Below, one piece after another: positions 14,994 to 24,427 of a stretch of DNA of 64,000 bases. The notes beneath the pieces were generated by a model. It saw only the letters and a list, made by a program, of their open reading frames with translations. It did no database searches and was not told the origin of the DNA. This stretch comes from Allobacillus halotolerans (lineage in GTDB: Bacteria; Bacillota; Bacilli; Bacillales; Alkalibacillaceae). A program made the translations under genes and the position numbers. Numbering within the stretch: the stretch's first letter is position 1; each line of letters begins with the position of its first letter. The stretch lies in the NCBI RefSeq assembly GCF_028743495.1, contig NZ_CP117968.1. One strand, written 5' to 3'.

Positions 14994-16252
14994 TACACCT
15001 CATCCTTTACGTGATTAAATTGATCAATCAAAAATTTATAATAATCGGCTGCTTGCTTATAATCGCCGTTATCATAAGATTGGTGTCCCAGAATTAAAGA
15101 AAGTTCTTTGATTGTTTTCTTCTCACCTGAATGTTGGAAATAAGGCAATAGAACATTTTTAGCCTTTTTCAGGAATTCAGGGTCTTTTGTTTTGTTATAT
15201 ATTTGATGTTTGAGTACATAGAATTGGTATTGGAATTTCAAGTATTTCACTTCTCTAAGGGCTTCTTCACCTTTATTAAGAAACTTGATGGCTTGCTTAT
15301 CATTATCGTTCAAATAATGAATTTTTGCTTGCATGTAAAAGGCTTGAATTTTGTCGTATAAGTTATAATCATATTTGTTTAACTGTTCCATATAAGAAAT
15401 GGAACGATCATATTCTTCCATATAAAAATAAAGAATGGCTAAGTTATGCTTAACACGTCGCTGGACGTCGGGCAAATCCCCCATTGGTTTCGAATGTAAC
15501 ACTTGCAAAAAATATTTTTCTGAAACGTCATAAGCTTCCAGCAACATATAATTAACACCAAATAAAATATAACAATCGGTAACATTCGTATATAAGAAGT
15601 CTGATTCGAATTGATCCTTAGCGATTTGACAGTAATAATTCGATTGGGCCGGCTTCCGGATTCTAGTCAATGAAAGAGCAAGTAAATAATAGATCTCTGT
15701 ATCTTTGATTGTCCATTTCACTGACATTGCTTTCGCTGTTTCAAAATGATTGAGAGCTTTATTTGGTTGTGCTTTGTAATTGTAATAAAGGCCAATAACC
15801 TTGTGGAAAAGGTAAAGCTCTTCTTTTTCAAAACGATTTTCCAAACGCAGGACCTCTTGGTACATTTGTTCAACTTTTTCATTTTCTCTTGTTTGAATGA
15901 TGAAATAAAAATATACCAATTGAAAGATGTTCAATGCTTCCGGTGCGTGAAAAGGTGTGAGGATTCGTTTCAATTCATCAATAGATTCTTTTGCCGCTTC
16001 ATAATCTTTTTCTTTGATCCGCTTATATAGTTTTAAAATTTTACGGATAATTTGGTGGTTATCGCTATGCGTGATGTCATCGTAACTGATGTCTAACCGG
16101 TCAAATAACAATCTCGCTACGTCTTCTTTCGGCGTGATCATCTCGTTTTCTATTTTGCTTAGATAAGATACAGAACAAATGCCATCCGCCATCTGTTTTT
16201 GCGTATAACCTTTTTTGGTACGATAGTATTGTATGATGGCACCAAGATCCAT
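14993..16252 (-). CDS. XRE-type HTH regulator with TPR domain (RRNPP-like architecture)
   Basis: 419 residues. An N-terminal HTH (about 1-60, with YTQKQMADGICSVSYLSKIE) is followed by about 350 residues of helical repeats with a TPR look. This is the layout of PlcR, NprR and Rgg-type receptors that bind small secreted peptides. No obvious signal-peptide gene is seen next to it. It is transcribed first and the enoyl-CoA hydratase follows with a 1-bp overlap. Whether it senses a peptide or a metabolite is unknown. Confidence 0.8.
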   Translation of the reverse strand: MDLGAIIQYYRTKKGYTQKQMADGICSVSYLSKIENEMITPKEDVARLLFDRLDISYDDITHSDNHQIIRKILKLYKRIKEKDYEAAKESIDELKRILTPFHAPEALNIFQLVYFYFIIQTRENEKVEQMYQEVLRLENRFEKEELYLFHKVIGLYYNYKAQPNKALNHFETAKAMSVKWTIKDTEIYYLLALSLTRIRKPAQSNYYCQIAKDQFESDFLYTNVTDCYILFGVNYMLLEAYDVSEKYFLQVLHSKPMGDLPDVQRRVKHNLAILYFYMEEYDRSISYMEQLNKYDYNLYDKIQAFYMQAKIHYLNDNDKQAIKFLNKGEEALREVKYLKFQYQFYVLKHQIYNKTKDPEFLKKAKNVLLPYFQHSGEKKTIKELSLILGHQSYDNGDYKQAADYYKFLIDQFNHVKDEV

Positions 16253-16385
16253 ATTTCTTCACCTTACTTTTTCCAGTTAACTATATATTACCATACTTTT
16301 TTGAATATTAATAAAAGGATAGATATTATCTTGACGAAAATAATTGCTCGAATTATGATGAATATACAATCGTATAATCGAAACG

Positions 16386-16640
16386 TGTAGGTGTGAGTAT
16401 TACGACTCACATAATAGGGAAGATCGGTGTAAATCCGACGCGGTCCCGCCACTGTAATGAGAAGCAAACCATCGAACCACTGTTTTTTAAAAATGGGAAG
16501 GGATGGAATGCAATGACTCTAAGCCAGGAGACCTGCCTATTTGTTTTGGCTTCAATCCTTCGGGTCAAAGGATCGCCTGCGCATCGATATTGTTATGTAT
16601 GCTCTGGCTCCTTATGACAAAGGATTCAGAGCTTTTTTAT
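16386..16640 (+). ncRNA. Cobalamin (AdoCbl/B12) riboswitch with terminator platform
   Basis: Hallmarks of the class are visible in order: GGGAAgatcGGTG, then AAATCCGACGCGGTCCCGCC, then CACTGTAA, then the B12-box strand AGCCAGGAGACCTGCC (16522-16537). The leader ends in a stem GCTCTG/CAGAGC with an inner TCCTT/AAGGA pairing and T6 (16600-16637), a terminator. High cobalamin should switch off the B12 uptake genes downstream. Confidence 0.95.
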
Positions 16641-16680
16641 GCGAAAAATACAATAATACTGATGAGAGAGGAAGTATAAC

Positions 16681-17682
16681 ATGAAGATGGGAAGTTGGAA
16701 AAAGTTTTTAATCCTATTGGTCATGGCATTCGTTATTGGGTTAGCGGCTTGTCAAGGTGGAGACGACACATCAAATGAGGGAGAAACGCAAGTAGAGGAA
16801 AATGAATCAAGTGAGGAAACGTCGGAAGAAGAGGCGCAAGATGATGAAGAGAGTGCAGCCTCCGAATCTGTAACCTTAACAGATAAATCAGGGGAAGAAG
16901 TAACCATTGAAGAAGAACCTGAGCGAGTTGTGACAGTCATCCCAAGTGCGACTGAAATTGTGTACGCTGTTGGTGGTGGCGACAAAGTCGTAGGTGTAGA
17001 TGAATGGTCCAACTATCCGGAAGAAGTAACCGATATTGAAAAAGTCGGTGACATGAACTTAAATTTCGAAAAAATTGTCGAACTAGAGCCAGATTTGGTA
17101 GTGGCTGATTTAAATAATGGAGATGATATTCAAGCACTACGGGACAAAGGCTTGAAAGTTATTGTACTCGGTGCACAAACATTGGAAGAAACTTATGAGG
17201 ATTTACGTTTAGCTGGTCAAGCGGTTGGAACAGAAGAGAAAGCCAATGAGACCGTCGAAAATATGCAAAACAGAATAGAAGAAATTGAAAAGAAAACGGC
17301 CGAGCTCTCTGAAGACGAAAAGAAATCCGTCTGGTTTGAGATTGATCAAGAATTATTTACAGCTGCAGAAAATACATTCATGAATGAGCTGCTACAAATC
17401 GCTGGTGGTAAAAACATCATGGCTGGAGAAGAAGGCTGGCCACAGGTGAACGAAGAAGTGGTGATTGAAGCGAATCCTGATGTGATCATCACCACATACG
17501 GCTACTACATGGAAGACGTCGAGGAACAAGTCCTTGCACGAGAAAACTGGAAAGATGTAACGGCTATTCAAAATGAAGAAGTCCATAATATCGATAATGA
17601 TCTTCTGTCACGTCCTGGTCCACGGTTGATTGAAGGACTTGAACAATTAGTAAACATCCTTTATCCCGATTTAATGGAGTAA
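16681..17682 (+). CDS. btuF: Cobalamin ABC transporter substrate-binding lipoprotein BtuF
   Basis: 333 residues. A lipoprotein signal with lipobox GLAAC is followed by a long acidic linker (about 25-60) and a type III periplasmic-binding-protein fold (TROLA/BtuF family: RVVTVIPSATEIVYAVGGGDKVVG). It binds the corrinoid outside the membrane and delivers it to BtuC. The riboswitch in its leader fixes the substrate as cobalamin or a precursor. It is 3 bp from btuC. Confidence 0.9.
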   Translation: MKMGSWKKFLILLVMAFVIGLAACQGGDDTSNEGETQVEENESSEETSEEEAQDDEESAASESVTLTDKSGEEVTIEEEPERVVTVIPSATEIVYAVGGGDKVVGVDEWSNYPEEVTDIEKVGDMNLNFEKIVELEPDLVVADLNNGDDIQALRDKGLKVIVLGAQTLEETYEDLRLAGQAVGTEEKANETVENMQNRIEEIEKKTAELSEDEKKSVWFEIDQELFTAAENTFMNELLQIAGGKNIMAGEEGWPQVNEEVVIEANPDVIITTYGYYMEDVEEQVLARENWKDVTAIQNEEVHNIDNDLLSRPGPRLIEGLEQLVNILYPDLME

Positions 17683-17685
17683 CCA

Positions 17686-18744
17686 ATGAAACATCCAACA
17701 TCGACCCACTCGTTTGGAAAAGTTGCTTTTTGGTCAATTCTTTTATCGATTCTATTATTGATCGTGATGAGCCTATCCATTACGTTGGGTGCAGCAAGTA
17801 TTGATTTTATTGTTGTTTGGAAAGTCGTTCTCTCAAAAATTCCTATTGTTCAAAACTGGGTTTCGGTTGATTGGAAGGAATCAACCGAAACAATTATTTG
17901 GGATATCCGGCTGCCAAGGGTCATTTTAGGTGCTTTGGTGGGTGCGGCATTATCATTGGCAGGAGCAATTTACCAAGGTGTATTGCGTAACCCACTTGCA
18001 GATCCTTTTATTTTAGGTGTTTCGTCAGGCGCTTCATTCGGTGCTGCTTTAGTGATGGCTTTCGGCTGGCAAATTGCATGGTTAGGAAAATTCACCCTAC
18101 CTTTCGTGGCGTTTTTAGCAGGTCTTGCTTCTTTAATGATTGTGTATTATTTAGCAACGGTTGAGCGGAAAATGCGGGTTGAAACGTTGATTTTATCAGG
18201 TGTCGTCATCCAAGCTTTTTTAGGCGCATGTTTATCATTAATTATGGCATTATCGAACGAGCAGCTACAAACGATTGTTTTTTGGATGATGGGAAGTCTA
18301 ACATTAACAGACTGGAGCTATACTCAGGTGGTTTTTCCAGTCATTTCGATCGCTGTTGTCATCGCTTATTTTTTCTCAAGAGATTTGAATATGCTTGGTT
18401 TAGGAGAAGAAGCGGCACATCATAGCGGTGTTTCTGTGCAACGCTCACGAATTATTATGTTGGTTTTGGCTTCATTGATTACAGGAGCGGCCGTATCTGT
18501 ATCCGGAGCCATTGGATTTGTCGGTTTGGTCATCCCACATATTATCCGTTTGATTTTCGGAGCGGATTACCGCATGATCATTCCATTAAGCGTAATCGGT
18601 GGTGCAATTTTTCTCGTCGGAGCTGATGCTTTTGCGAGAACAGTGATGCAGCCGAGAGAGCTTCCCTTAGGCATCATTACAGCATTCTTGGGCGCACCCT
18701 TCTTCGCTTATTTATTGCGGAGAGCTAGACGTGGCTATTTCTAG
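17686..18744 (+). CDS. btuC: Cobalamin ABC transporter permease BtuC (FecCD family)
   Basis: 352 residues with about ten membrane helices. Family motifs include LRGLP-like IRLPRVILGALVGAALSLAG, NPLADPFILGVSSGA and the coupling region GAIGFVGLVIPHIIR. It forms the channel for the B12 importer with BtuF and the downstream ATPase. The ATPase gene is 258 bp away, separated by a repeat array, an unusually large gap inside this operon. Confidence 0.92.
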   Translation: MKHPTSTHSFGKVAFWSILLSILLLIVMSLSITLGAASIDFIVVWKVVLSKIPIVQNWVSVDWKESTETIIWDIRLPRVILGALVGAALSLAGAIYQGVLRNPLADPFILGVSSGASFGAALVMAFGWQIAWLGKFTLPFVAFLAGLASLMIVYYLATVERKMRVETLILSGVVIQAFLGACLSLIMALSNEQLQTIVFWMMGSLTLTDWSYTQVVFPVISIAVVIAYFFSRDLNMLGLGEEAAHHSGVSVQRSRIIMLVLASLITGAAVSVSGAIGFVGLVIPHIIRLIFGADYRMIIPLSVIGGAIFLVGADAFARTVMQPRELPLGIITAFLGAPFFAYLLRRARRGYF

Positions 18745-18766
18745 AGATCGAGATGGAAGATGCCTG

Positions 18767-18934
18767 TTTGAGCGGTTAGCGTTAATCTATGAACGGTTAG
18801 AATGCTTCTTTGAACGTTCAGCGTTGTGTTTTGCACATTCAGACGCCTAGATTGAACGGTTAGAACGCCTTTTTGAACGGTCAGCGTCATCATTTGAACG
18901 TTCAGACGCTTTCTTTGAACATTTAGCACCTGGC
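18767..18934. repeat. 21-bp phased array, family B, copy B2, inside the btu operon
   Basis: Eight units with the TTTGAACGGT-like core start at 18767, 18788, 18809, 18830, 18851, 18872, 18893 and 18914, exactly 21 bp apart. The variable halves read AGACGC or AGCGTC-like sequence, different from array B1. No terminator separates btuC from btuD, so this array is probably transcribed. Confidence 0.75.
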
Positions 18935-19002
18935 GGACGACTTTAAATTTAAACAACAGTCTTTAACGGATCCTAATTTAACTAAAAAGGATGAGGAGCA
19001 TC

Positions 19003-19776
19003 ATGTTATCAATCCAGCAAGTGACTAAAAAAATAGAAGATAAAAGCCTCTTGGACAATGTTTCTTTTGATGTGCCTAAAGGCAGTTCAATTGGATTGAT
19101 TGGCCCGAATGGTGCAGGAAAATCGACCTTGATGAAATTGATTTCTGCTTATGAAAAGCCTACGGGTGGAAGCATTACTTTTCACGGTCAAGACGTCCAG
19201 CATTGGAATGTAAAAAAACTGGCGCAAAGGATTGCTGTATTGACACAAGAAGGACTAGCCGCCTATCCTATTAAAGTTTTTGATGCCATTCTCCTTGGAC
19301 GTTATCCACACTTGGGTTTTTTCCAACGAGAGAGTAAAAAGGATTATGAGTTAGTGGAAGAAGTCTTGGCATTCACCTCACTGACCGATTTGAAAGATCA
19401 ATTTCTTGATACCCTTAGTGGGGGAGAGAGGCAGCGTGTCGCAATTGCCAAGGCGATGGTTCAGCAACCGGAATTACTGTTATTAGATGAACCAACGACT
19501 TTCTTGGATATCGGTCATCAGTTGAACATCTTAAGATTAGTCAAGGAATGGCAACGTAAAGATAACTTGACGGTCATCATGGTGATGCATGATTTAAATC
19601 TAGCTTCCCAATTTTGTGAGGAACTGATCTTGATGAGTGAAGGGAAAGTCGTTCGCTCGGGGAGTAATGAAGAAATTATTGACTCAGACTTACTGAAAAA
19701 TGTTTACCATACGACGCCTGAAATTATTCGTCATCCAAAATCAAATGTACCCCAAATTCTCTTAGGACATTTTTAA
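19003..19776 (+). CDS. btuD: Cobalamin ABC transporter ATP-binding protein BtuD
   Basis: About 257 residues. Walker A GPNGAGKST (about 35-43), Q-loop, signature LSGGERQR, Walker B LLLLDEPTTF and the switch His in MVMHDLNLAS are all present. The family is FepC/FhuC/BtuD. GGATGAGGAG supports ATG 19003 over ATG 18991. It energises uptake through BtuC. Confidence 0.9.
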   Translation: MLSIQQVTKKIEDKSLLDNVSFDVPKGSSIGLIGPNGAGKSTLMKLISAYEKPTGGSITFHGQDVQHWNVKKLAQRIAVLTQEGLAAYPIKVFDAILLGRYPHLGFFQRESKKDYELVEEVLAFTSLTDLKDQFLDTLSGGERQRVAIAKAMVQQPELLLLDEPTTFLDIGHQLNILRLVKEWQRKDNLTVIMVMHDLNLASQFCEELILMSEGKVVRSGSNEEIIDSDLLKNVYHTTPEIIRHPKSNVPQILLGHF

Positions 19777-19850
19777 AAAACATGGGCATATGCTAGTCTT
19801 ATCTAGTATAATATTGAAAGTGTATGAAGAAGAGAAATGGGGATTAACAT

Positions 19851-20675
19851 ATGATTGAATGGAAAAATCTATATCGTGGTGCGCTTATGGGAGCGAGTGA
19901 TATCGTTCCGGGTGTGAGCGGAGGCACGATTGCTGTTGTTTTAGGGATTTATCAACGCCTGATTGAAGGCATTAATGGCATATTTACGCGTGAATGGAAA
20001 AAACATTTGGCATTCTTAGCACCGTTAGGCGTTGGTGTGTTAACTGCTGTCTATTTTTTCAGTGGAATTATTAACTGGTTATTAAATAACTATCCGCATC
20101 AGCTGATATTTGCTTTTCTCGGATTGATTGCCGGTGTAATTCCATTTCTATGGCGTCAGGCAGATGGAAGTCGTCAGTTTCAAGGTTCTCATTATTTGAC
20201 TCTTTTACTAGCAGCGATCTTTGTAGGTTCGATGGTCGTTTTCCGTGGCGATGAATCAATCACCCCGATGACAGAATTTGAAGGCATGGATTACCTCATG
20301 TTATTTCTATCCGGCTGGTTAGCGAGTTCAGCAATGATTCTCCCTGGAATTAGTGGCTCGTTCTTATTGTTGCTCATTGGTATGTACAAAACCTTTACCC
20401 ATTCTATCGAAAATCTCGTAATCGAAGCGTTAATCCCATTAGGTTTAGGGATTGTACTTGGGTTATTGATCATGAGTAGAATCATTCGTGTGTTGTTTGA
20501 TCGGTTCTATTTCCATATGTATGCGTTGATCATAGGCTTGGTCATCGGTGCATTGGTCGTCATTTACCCTGGATTCGAATTGGATAAGATGCGAAACATC
20601 GTAAGCGTAATTTGCTTAATTGGTGGGTTGATTGCAGCTTATGGTTTAGGAAAATTGGAATTGACAGAGGAATAA
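19851..20675 (+). CDS. DUF368 family membrane protein (PopT-type polyprenyl-phosphate transporter)
   Basis: 274 residues with about eight to nine membrane helices. The family signature GASDIVPGVSGGTIAVVLGIY lies near the N-terminus, and a second similar re-entrant motif ILPGISGSFLLLLIGMY lies in the middle, which suggests an internal repeat. DUF368 proteins have been linked to recycling undecaprenyl phosphate across the membrane. It is monocistronic and has its own promoter region (19777-19850). Confidence 0.8.
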   Translation: MIEWKNLYRGALMGASDIVPGVSGGTIAVVLGIYQRLIEGINGIFTREWKKHLAFLAPLGVGVLTAVYFFSGIINWLLNNYPHQLIFAFLGLIAGVIPFLWRQADGSRQFQGSHYLTLLLAAIFVGSMVVFRGDESITPMTEFEGMDYLMLFLSGWLASSAMILPGISGSFLLLLIGMYKTFTHSIENLVIEALIPLGLGIVLGLLIMSRIIRVLFDRFYFHMYALIIGLVIGALVVIYPGFELDKMRNIVSVICLIGGLIAAYGLGKLELTEE

Positions 20676-20698
20676 AAAATCATTCTACATTTGATTCG

Positions 20699-20737
20699 GA
20701 ACAGTTCATCGCAGTTTAGCGTGGACTGTTTTTTTAT
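20699..20737 (+). terminator. Probable terminator of the DUF368 gene
   Basis: AACAGT and ACTGTT flank an imperfect stem with an inner GC pairing, then T7. Confidence 0.6.
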
Positions 20738-20815
20738 GAATTTTTCTGATAAAAACGCTTGACGTATGGAGAATTAACCCTTTAAATGGATAAAGATATA
20801 AGGGGTGAGACAGAT

Positions 20816-21313
20816 ATGATCCGACAAGCGAAGCCTGAAGATTTAGAATGCATTAAAGCGGTAGCAAAGCGGTCGAAAAGAAAAATGAATGATGAAGGAA
20901 ACCCGCAATGGAATGGTTCATATCCTGAGGCATTTTATGAAGATGACATACATAACAGGCAGTTATACGTATATGAAATTGGTGGAACGATTGTAGGGGC
21001 CGTGTGCATCAGTACAGAAGGACATGAAGAATATGCTGAGATACCTTGGACATATAAGGAACCGTATTTATGCATGAAACGGCTGGCGGTTGATCCGGAC
21101 TATCAAGGGAAAAGCATCGCGCAGTCCTTTTTTCGTTTTACAGAGGAATTGGGTAAGGAAAAGGGTATCCATTATATATGCGCAGATACAAATGCGATCA
21201 ATGAAGCGGCTTTACGATTATTTAACCGAGCAAATTATCAATTTGTTATCGAAAAATACCAAGAAGGAGAGCCGTTTCCTTTTAGATATTATGAAAAGAA
21301 AATCCATTCATAA
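20816..21313 (+). CDS. GNAT family N-acetyltransferase
   Basis: About 165 residues with the GNAT fold. Motif A is KRLAVDPDYQGKSIAQSFFRF, where the Q/R-x-x-G-x-A type loop binds the acetyl-CoA pyrophosphate, and the C-terminal N-x-A-A-L-R-L-F-x-R-A motif B is also clear. The substrate is unknown. AGGGGTGAG (20800-20808) supports ATG 20816 over ATG 20786. A terminator shared with the convergent pepF gene follows. Confidence 0.85.
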   Translation: MIRQAKPEDLECIKAVAKRSKRKMNDEGNPQWNGSYPEAFYEDDIHNRQLYVYEIGGTIVGAVCISTEGHEEYAEIPWTYKEPYLCMKRLAVDPDYQGKSIAQSFFRFTEELGKEKGIHYICADTNAINEAALRLFNRANYQFVIEKYQEGEPFPFRYYEKKIHS

Positions 21314-21316
21314 ATA

Positions 21317-21356
21317 AATCCTAGTCGGGTCATAAGCCCAACTAGGATTTTATTTT
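21317..21356. terminator. Two-way terminator between the GNAT and PepF genes
   Basis: AATCCTAGT-GGG pairs with CCC-ACTAGGATT and is followed by TTTATTTT on the plus strand. It overlaps the end of pepF by 2 bp. Confidence 0.75.
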
Positions 21357-23139
21357 AGTCAGTCAATCGCAAATATTCTTCTACATCTTTTTCGCAAAGT
21401 TCGATGCCTTTCTCCCAGAAAGATTCTTTTGTAATGTCTGCACCTAAATGTTTCTTGGCTAAGTCTTCTGTCGTCATTCGCGCTGTATCTTGAAGCAATG
21501 CGATATACTTGTCCTCATAATCCGTTCCTTCTTCCAATGCTTTCGCATAGATCGCGAGCGAGAAGAGGTAACCGAATGTGTAAGGGAAGTTATAAAACGG
21601 CACGCCGGTAATGTGGAAATGAAGCTTATTGGACCAATAACTTGGACTTGTTGTCGCAATCGTATCGACATAAGCTTCTCGTTGAGCTTCATCTGTTAAA
21701 GCGTTCAGTCGATCTGCCGTAACAAAACCATTTTTCCGCTCTTCATAAAAACGGGTTTCGAATAAAAAGCGAGAATGAATATTCATGAAGAAAGCGACAC
21801 TTCGTTGAATTTTATCTTCTAGCAAAGCAATTTTATTTTCTTCTGATTGAGCTTCTTTGACAGATGCATCCGCCACGATCATTTCCGCAAAAGTCGAAGC
21901 CGTTTCAGCGACGTTCATCGCATAGCGACGATTCAACGGATGAACATCACGGAGAACATAACTATGATAAGCGTGACCAAGCTCGTGAGCGAGTGTCGCC
22001 ACATTCGACATGGAGCCACTATAGGTCATAAAAATCCGCGATTGATTGCTGAGTGGCAGACCTGTGCAAAATCCACCTGGCCGTTTCCCTGATCGATCTT
22101 CTGCTTCGATCCATCGGTCTTCAAAAGCCATCTTCGCAAAGTCGGCCATTTTTGGACTGAAGGTTTGGAAATGCTTTAAGATAAATTCAGCGCCTTCATC
22201 ATAGGAAAGTTTTTGGTTATTATCCTGTGTCGAAGCATTCAGGTCATACCAATCAAGCTGCTCTTTCCCCAATAATTTCGCTTTGCGTTCAAGGAATTTT
22301 ACGAATGTAGCTTTATGTTTGGTAATGGCACCCCACATCGCATCGAGTGTTTCCTGCTGCATCCGGTTATAATCGAGCGGCTCTTTCAACACATTCTCCC
22401 ATCCACGTTTTTCGTAGACATTCAACCGGAAACCAGCTAAATGGTTGAGCGTTCGGGCGAATAGGGCCTCTTTACTCTTCCATGCATCTTCTAATTTTTC
22501 ATAGACTTCTTTACGAACCGTAGGATCTTCATGTGATAAGAGATTGTTCGCTTGTCCGACAGAAAGTTCTTTTTCCTCCCCATCGACTGTTACATGAACG
22601 GTCATTTGACCAACAATCGTATTGTACATTTGTCCCCAAGCATGGTATCCGTCAACGGAAAGAGCTGAAATGAGCGATTCTTCCTTTTCGGAAAGCTGCT
22701 CCTTCGCTTTTGCTCGCCACTCTTCTAAAACAAAACGAAAGTCGGACAATTGCTCGTCTTGGATTAGCTGTTCCCAAACTGTCTGCTCTGTCTTGGCTAG
22801 CTTTTGTTCCAATGAATTAAAAGCTGAACTAAAGGTAGCTACAATTTGCGTGACTTCACTACGAAGCGTGTTTGCTTGTGTATCATTCATATCCTGCGCT
22901 TCCAAGCAACTGATGAATCCACTCGCCTGGCTAATATGCATTTGAATCGTTGACCCTTCTTCTAGCAATTGAGCGACAGAACCAGCAGCACTCTGATTTG
23001 TAGGTGTTTCAAACGTTTGTAACTTACCTGCGAATTGATCGACCTTAACCTTTGTTTCATCTAAATGAGCTCTTAATTGTGGAGAATCACTACCACCTTC
23101 AAAAAAGACATCCAAATCCCAAACCTGTGAATAGGCCAT
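21355..23139 (-). CDS. Oligoendopeptidase F family metallopeptidase (M3B)
   Basis: About 594 residues, the usual length for M3B. The zinc motif HELGH is in TLAHELGHAYHSY, with the downstream Glu in ETASTFAEM. The N-terminal helical F-domain is complete. It cleaves short peptides in the cytoplasm. GGAGGGA supports the Met at 23139; the open frame upstream to 23175 is likely leader. The neighbouring array C1 lies directly upstream. Confidence 0.88.
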   Translation of the reverse strand: MAYSQVWDLDVFFEGGSDSPQLRAHLDETKVKVDQFAGKLQTFETPTNQSAAGSVAQLLEEGSTIQMHISQASGFISCLEAQDMNDTQANTLRSEVTQIVATFSSAFNSLEQKLAKTEQTVWEQLIQDEQLSDFRFVLEEWRAKAKEQLSEKEESLISALSVDGYHAWGQMYNTIVGQMTVHVTVDGEEKELSVGQANNLLSHEDPTVRKEVYEKLEDAWKSKEALFARTLNHLAGFRLNVYEKRGWENVLKEPLDYNRMQQETLDAMWGAITKHKATFVKFLERKAKLLGKEQLDWYDLNASTQDNNQKLSYDEGAEFILKHFQTFSPKMADFAKMAFEDRWIEAEDRSGKRPGGFCTGLPLSNQSRIFMTYSGSMSNVATLAHELGHAYHSYVLRDVHPLNRRYAMNVAETASTFAEMIVADASVKEAQSEENKIALLEDKIQRSVAFFMNIHSRFLFETRFYEERKNGFVTADRLNALTDEAQREAYVDTIATTSPSYWSNKLHFHITGVPFYNFPYTFGYLFSLAIYAKALEEGTDYEDKYIALLQDTARMTTEDLAKKHLGADITKESFWEKGIELCEKDVEEYLRLTD

Positions 23140-23279
23140 AAACTTCCCTCCGAAACTTCTTAATTTTCTAAACACATTCTATTGTAGCAAAAAAATTATT
23201 CCGAATAAATAATATTTCGAGAATAGAAATAAATACTTTTGTGTGAGAGTAGTAAATGCGGTGATTTTGTCATATCTAG

Positions 23280-23716
23280 AGGGGACTTCCGTGTTTGATG
23301 ATAGCTCTCAACGACGGAAGGGAGAAAAAAGCGAGTTCTTCCGTGTTCGATAGAGGCTCTCAACGACGGAAGGAAGAAAAAAAGGTGACTTTCCGTGTCC
23401 GACAAGGGCTCTCAACGACGGAAGGGAGAAAAAGGCGAGACCTTCCGTGTTCGACAAGGGCTCTCAACGACGGAAGGGAGAAAAAAAGGTGACTTTCCGT
23501 GTCCGACAAGGGCTCTCAACGACGGAAGGGAGAAAAAAGCGAGCCCTTCCGTGTCCGATAGAGGCTCTCAACGACGGAAGGGAGAAAAAAGCGAGTTCTT
23601 CCGTGTCCGACAAGGGCTCTCAACAACGGAAGGGAGCAAAAAAGAAGTCCTTCCGTGTTTGATAATAGCTCTCAACCACAGAAGGAAGAAAAAAGCCGGG
23701 TTTTTCCGTGTTCAAA
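23280..23716. repeat. 52-bp tandem array with internal hairpin, family C, copy C1
   Basis: Nine TTCCGTGT cores at 23287, 23339, 23391, 23443, 23495, 23547, 23599, 23651 and 23704: a 52-bp period, the last 53. Each unit carries CTCTCAACGACGGAAGG and an A-rich spacer before CCTTCCGTGT. ACGGAAGG and CCTTCCGT can pair into a stem-loop. It fills the gap between two minus-strand genes. Confidence 0.85.
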
Positions 23717-23722
23717 AAATAT

Positions 23723-24403
23723 CTAGGATGAAAACTTTTGAAATCGAATAGATTCAAATTGTGCTACGATGTTGTTTCCTTGCTTGACTTCAATTTCTCC
23801 ATTTTCCAAATGAAATAAGGAGTTGGTTCTCTCCGATAGCCCGTAAATTTCCTTCAGCTTTTTCTTATACTCCATAGGCTGATTAACAGATAGTTGAATT
23901 CTCGAAAATGTCACCTCATTAAGCTGACTAAGATCCGTCGGTTGGTTCCCCTCGCCAGACCATTCAATCAAAAAAGGAAGGGGAGCTTCGTCGAATGAAT
24001 AAGTAGGAAATAACATTCGCCATTCGAGCACACTGCCATCCGCGCGTACTCGCCTGCCGGGAAATGGTCCTTTATAGGCGATGCCTTTCTTTTCAAAATG
24101 GTCGATAAAAGTATCGATATTTTCCACACGAAGGGCGAACTGAATCGGCCCTTTCGTATGTTGCACGCTCGCATGTACGGTGTGCTGAATCAATGGGTTA
24201 TCCGAAGTTTCAGCTAACGCTTGATCGCGAATGCCAATCCATTCAACATAACTGTTATTCTTCATAAATGCTAAATGGTTATACGTTCCCCAATCCTTGT
24301 GTTCGCCACCTTGAACGGCTTGAAGTTGATGATTGTTCTCAAAATCGGAAGCATCCAGAGCAGGATCATTCGAAAAAATGACAAGGTGATCAAATGCAAC
24401 CAT
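23723..24403 (-). CDS. VOC superfamily (glyoxalase-like) protein
   Basis: 226 residues. The start FDHLVIF and the later NHLAFMKNNSYVEWIGI segment match the glyoxalase-like domain (PF13468 type), with a second half repeating the beta-alpha-beta-beta-beta module. Metal-ligand residues are plausible (His near the start, Glu in YVEWIG) but the reaction is unknown. It lies 24 bp downstream of a luciferase-like gene and is probably co-transcribed with it. Confidence 0.7.
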   Translation of the reverse strand: MVAFDHLVIFSNDPALDASDFENNHQLQAVQGGEHKDWGTYNHLAFMKNNSYVEWIGIRDQALAETSDNPLIQHTVHASVQHTKGPIQFALRVENIDTFIDHFEKKGIAYKGPFPGRRVRADGSVLEWRMLFPTYSFDEAPLPFLIEWSGEGNQPTDLSQLNEVTFSRIQLSVNQPMEYKKKLKEIYGLSERTNSLFHLENGEIEVKQGNNIVAQFESIRFQKFSS

Positions 24404-24427
24404 CTCAAAAACCCCTTTTCATATGAT

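Noticed and set aside
23280..23716. CRISPR array
   Set aside because: Units are almost wholly repeated with no unique spacers, the hairpin spans the unit, and no cas genes are near.
23295..23751. Repetitive open frames over the 52-bp array (65 to 118 residues)
   Set aside because: Several frames are open over the same repeats; no start signals and no family resemblance.
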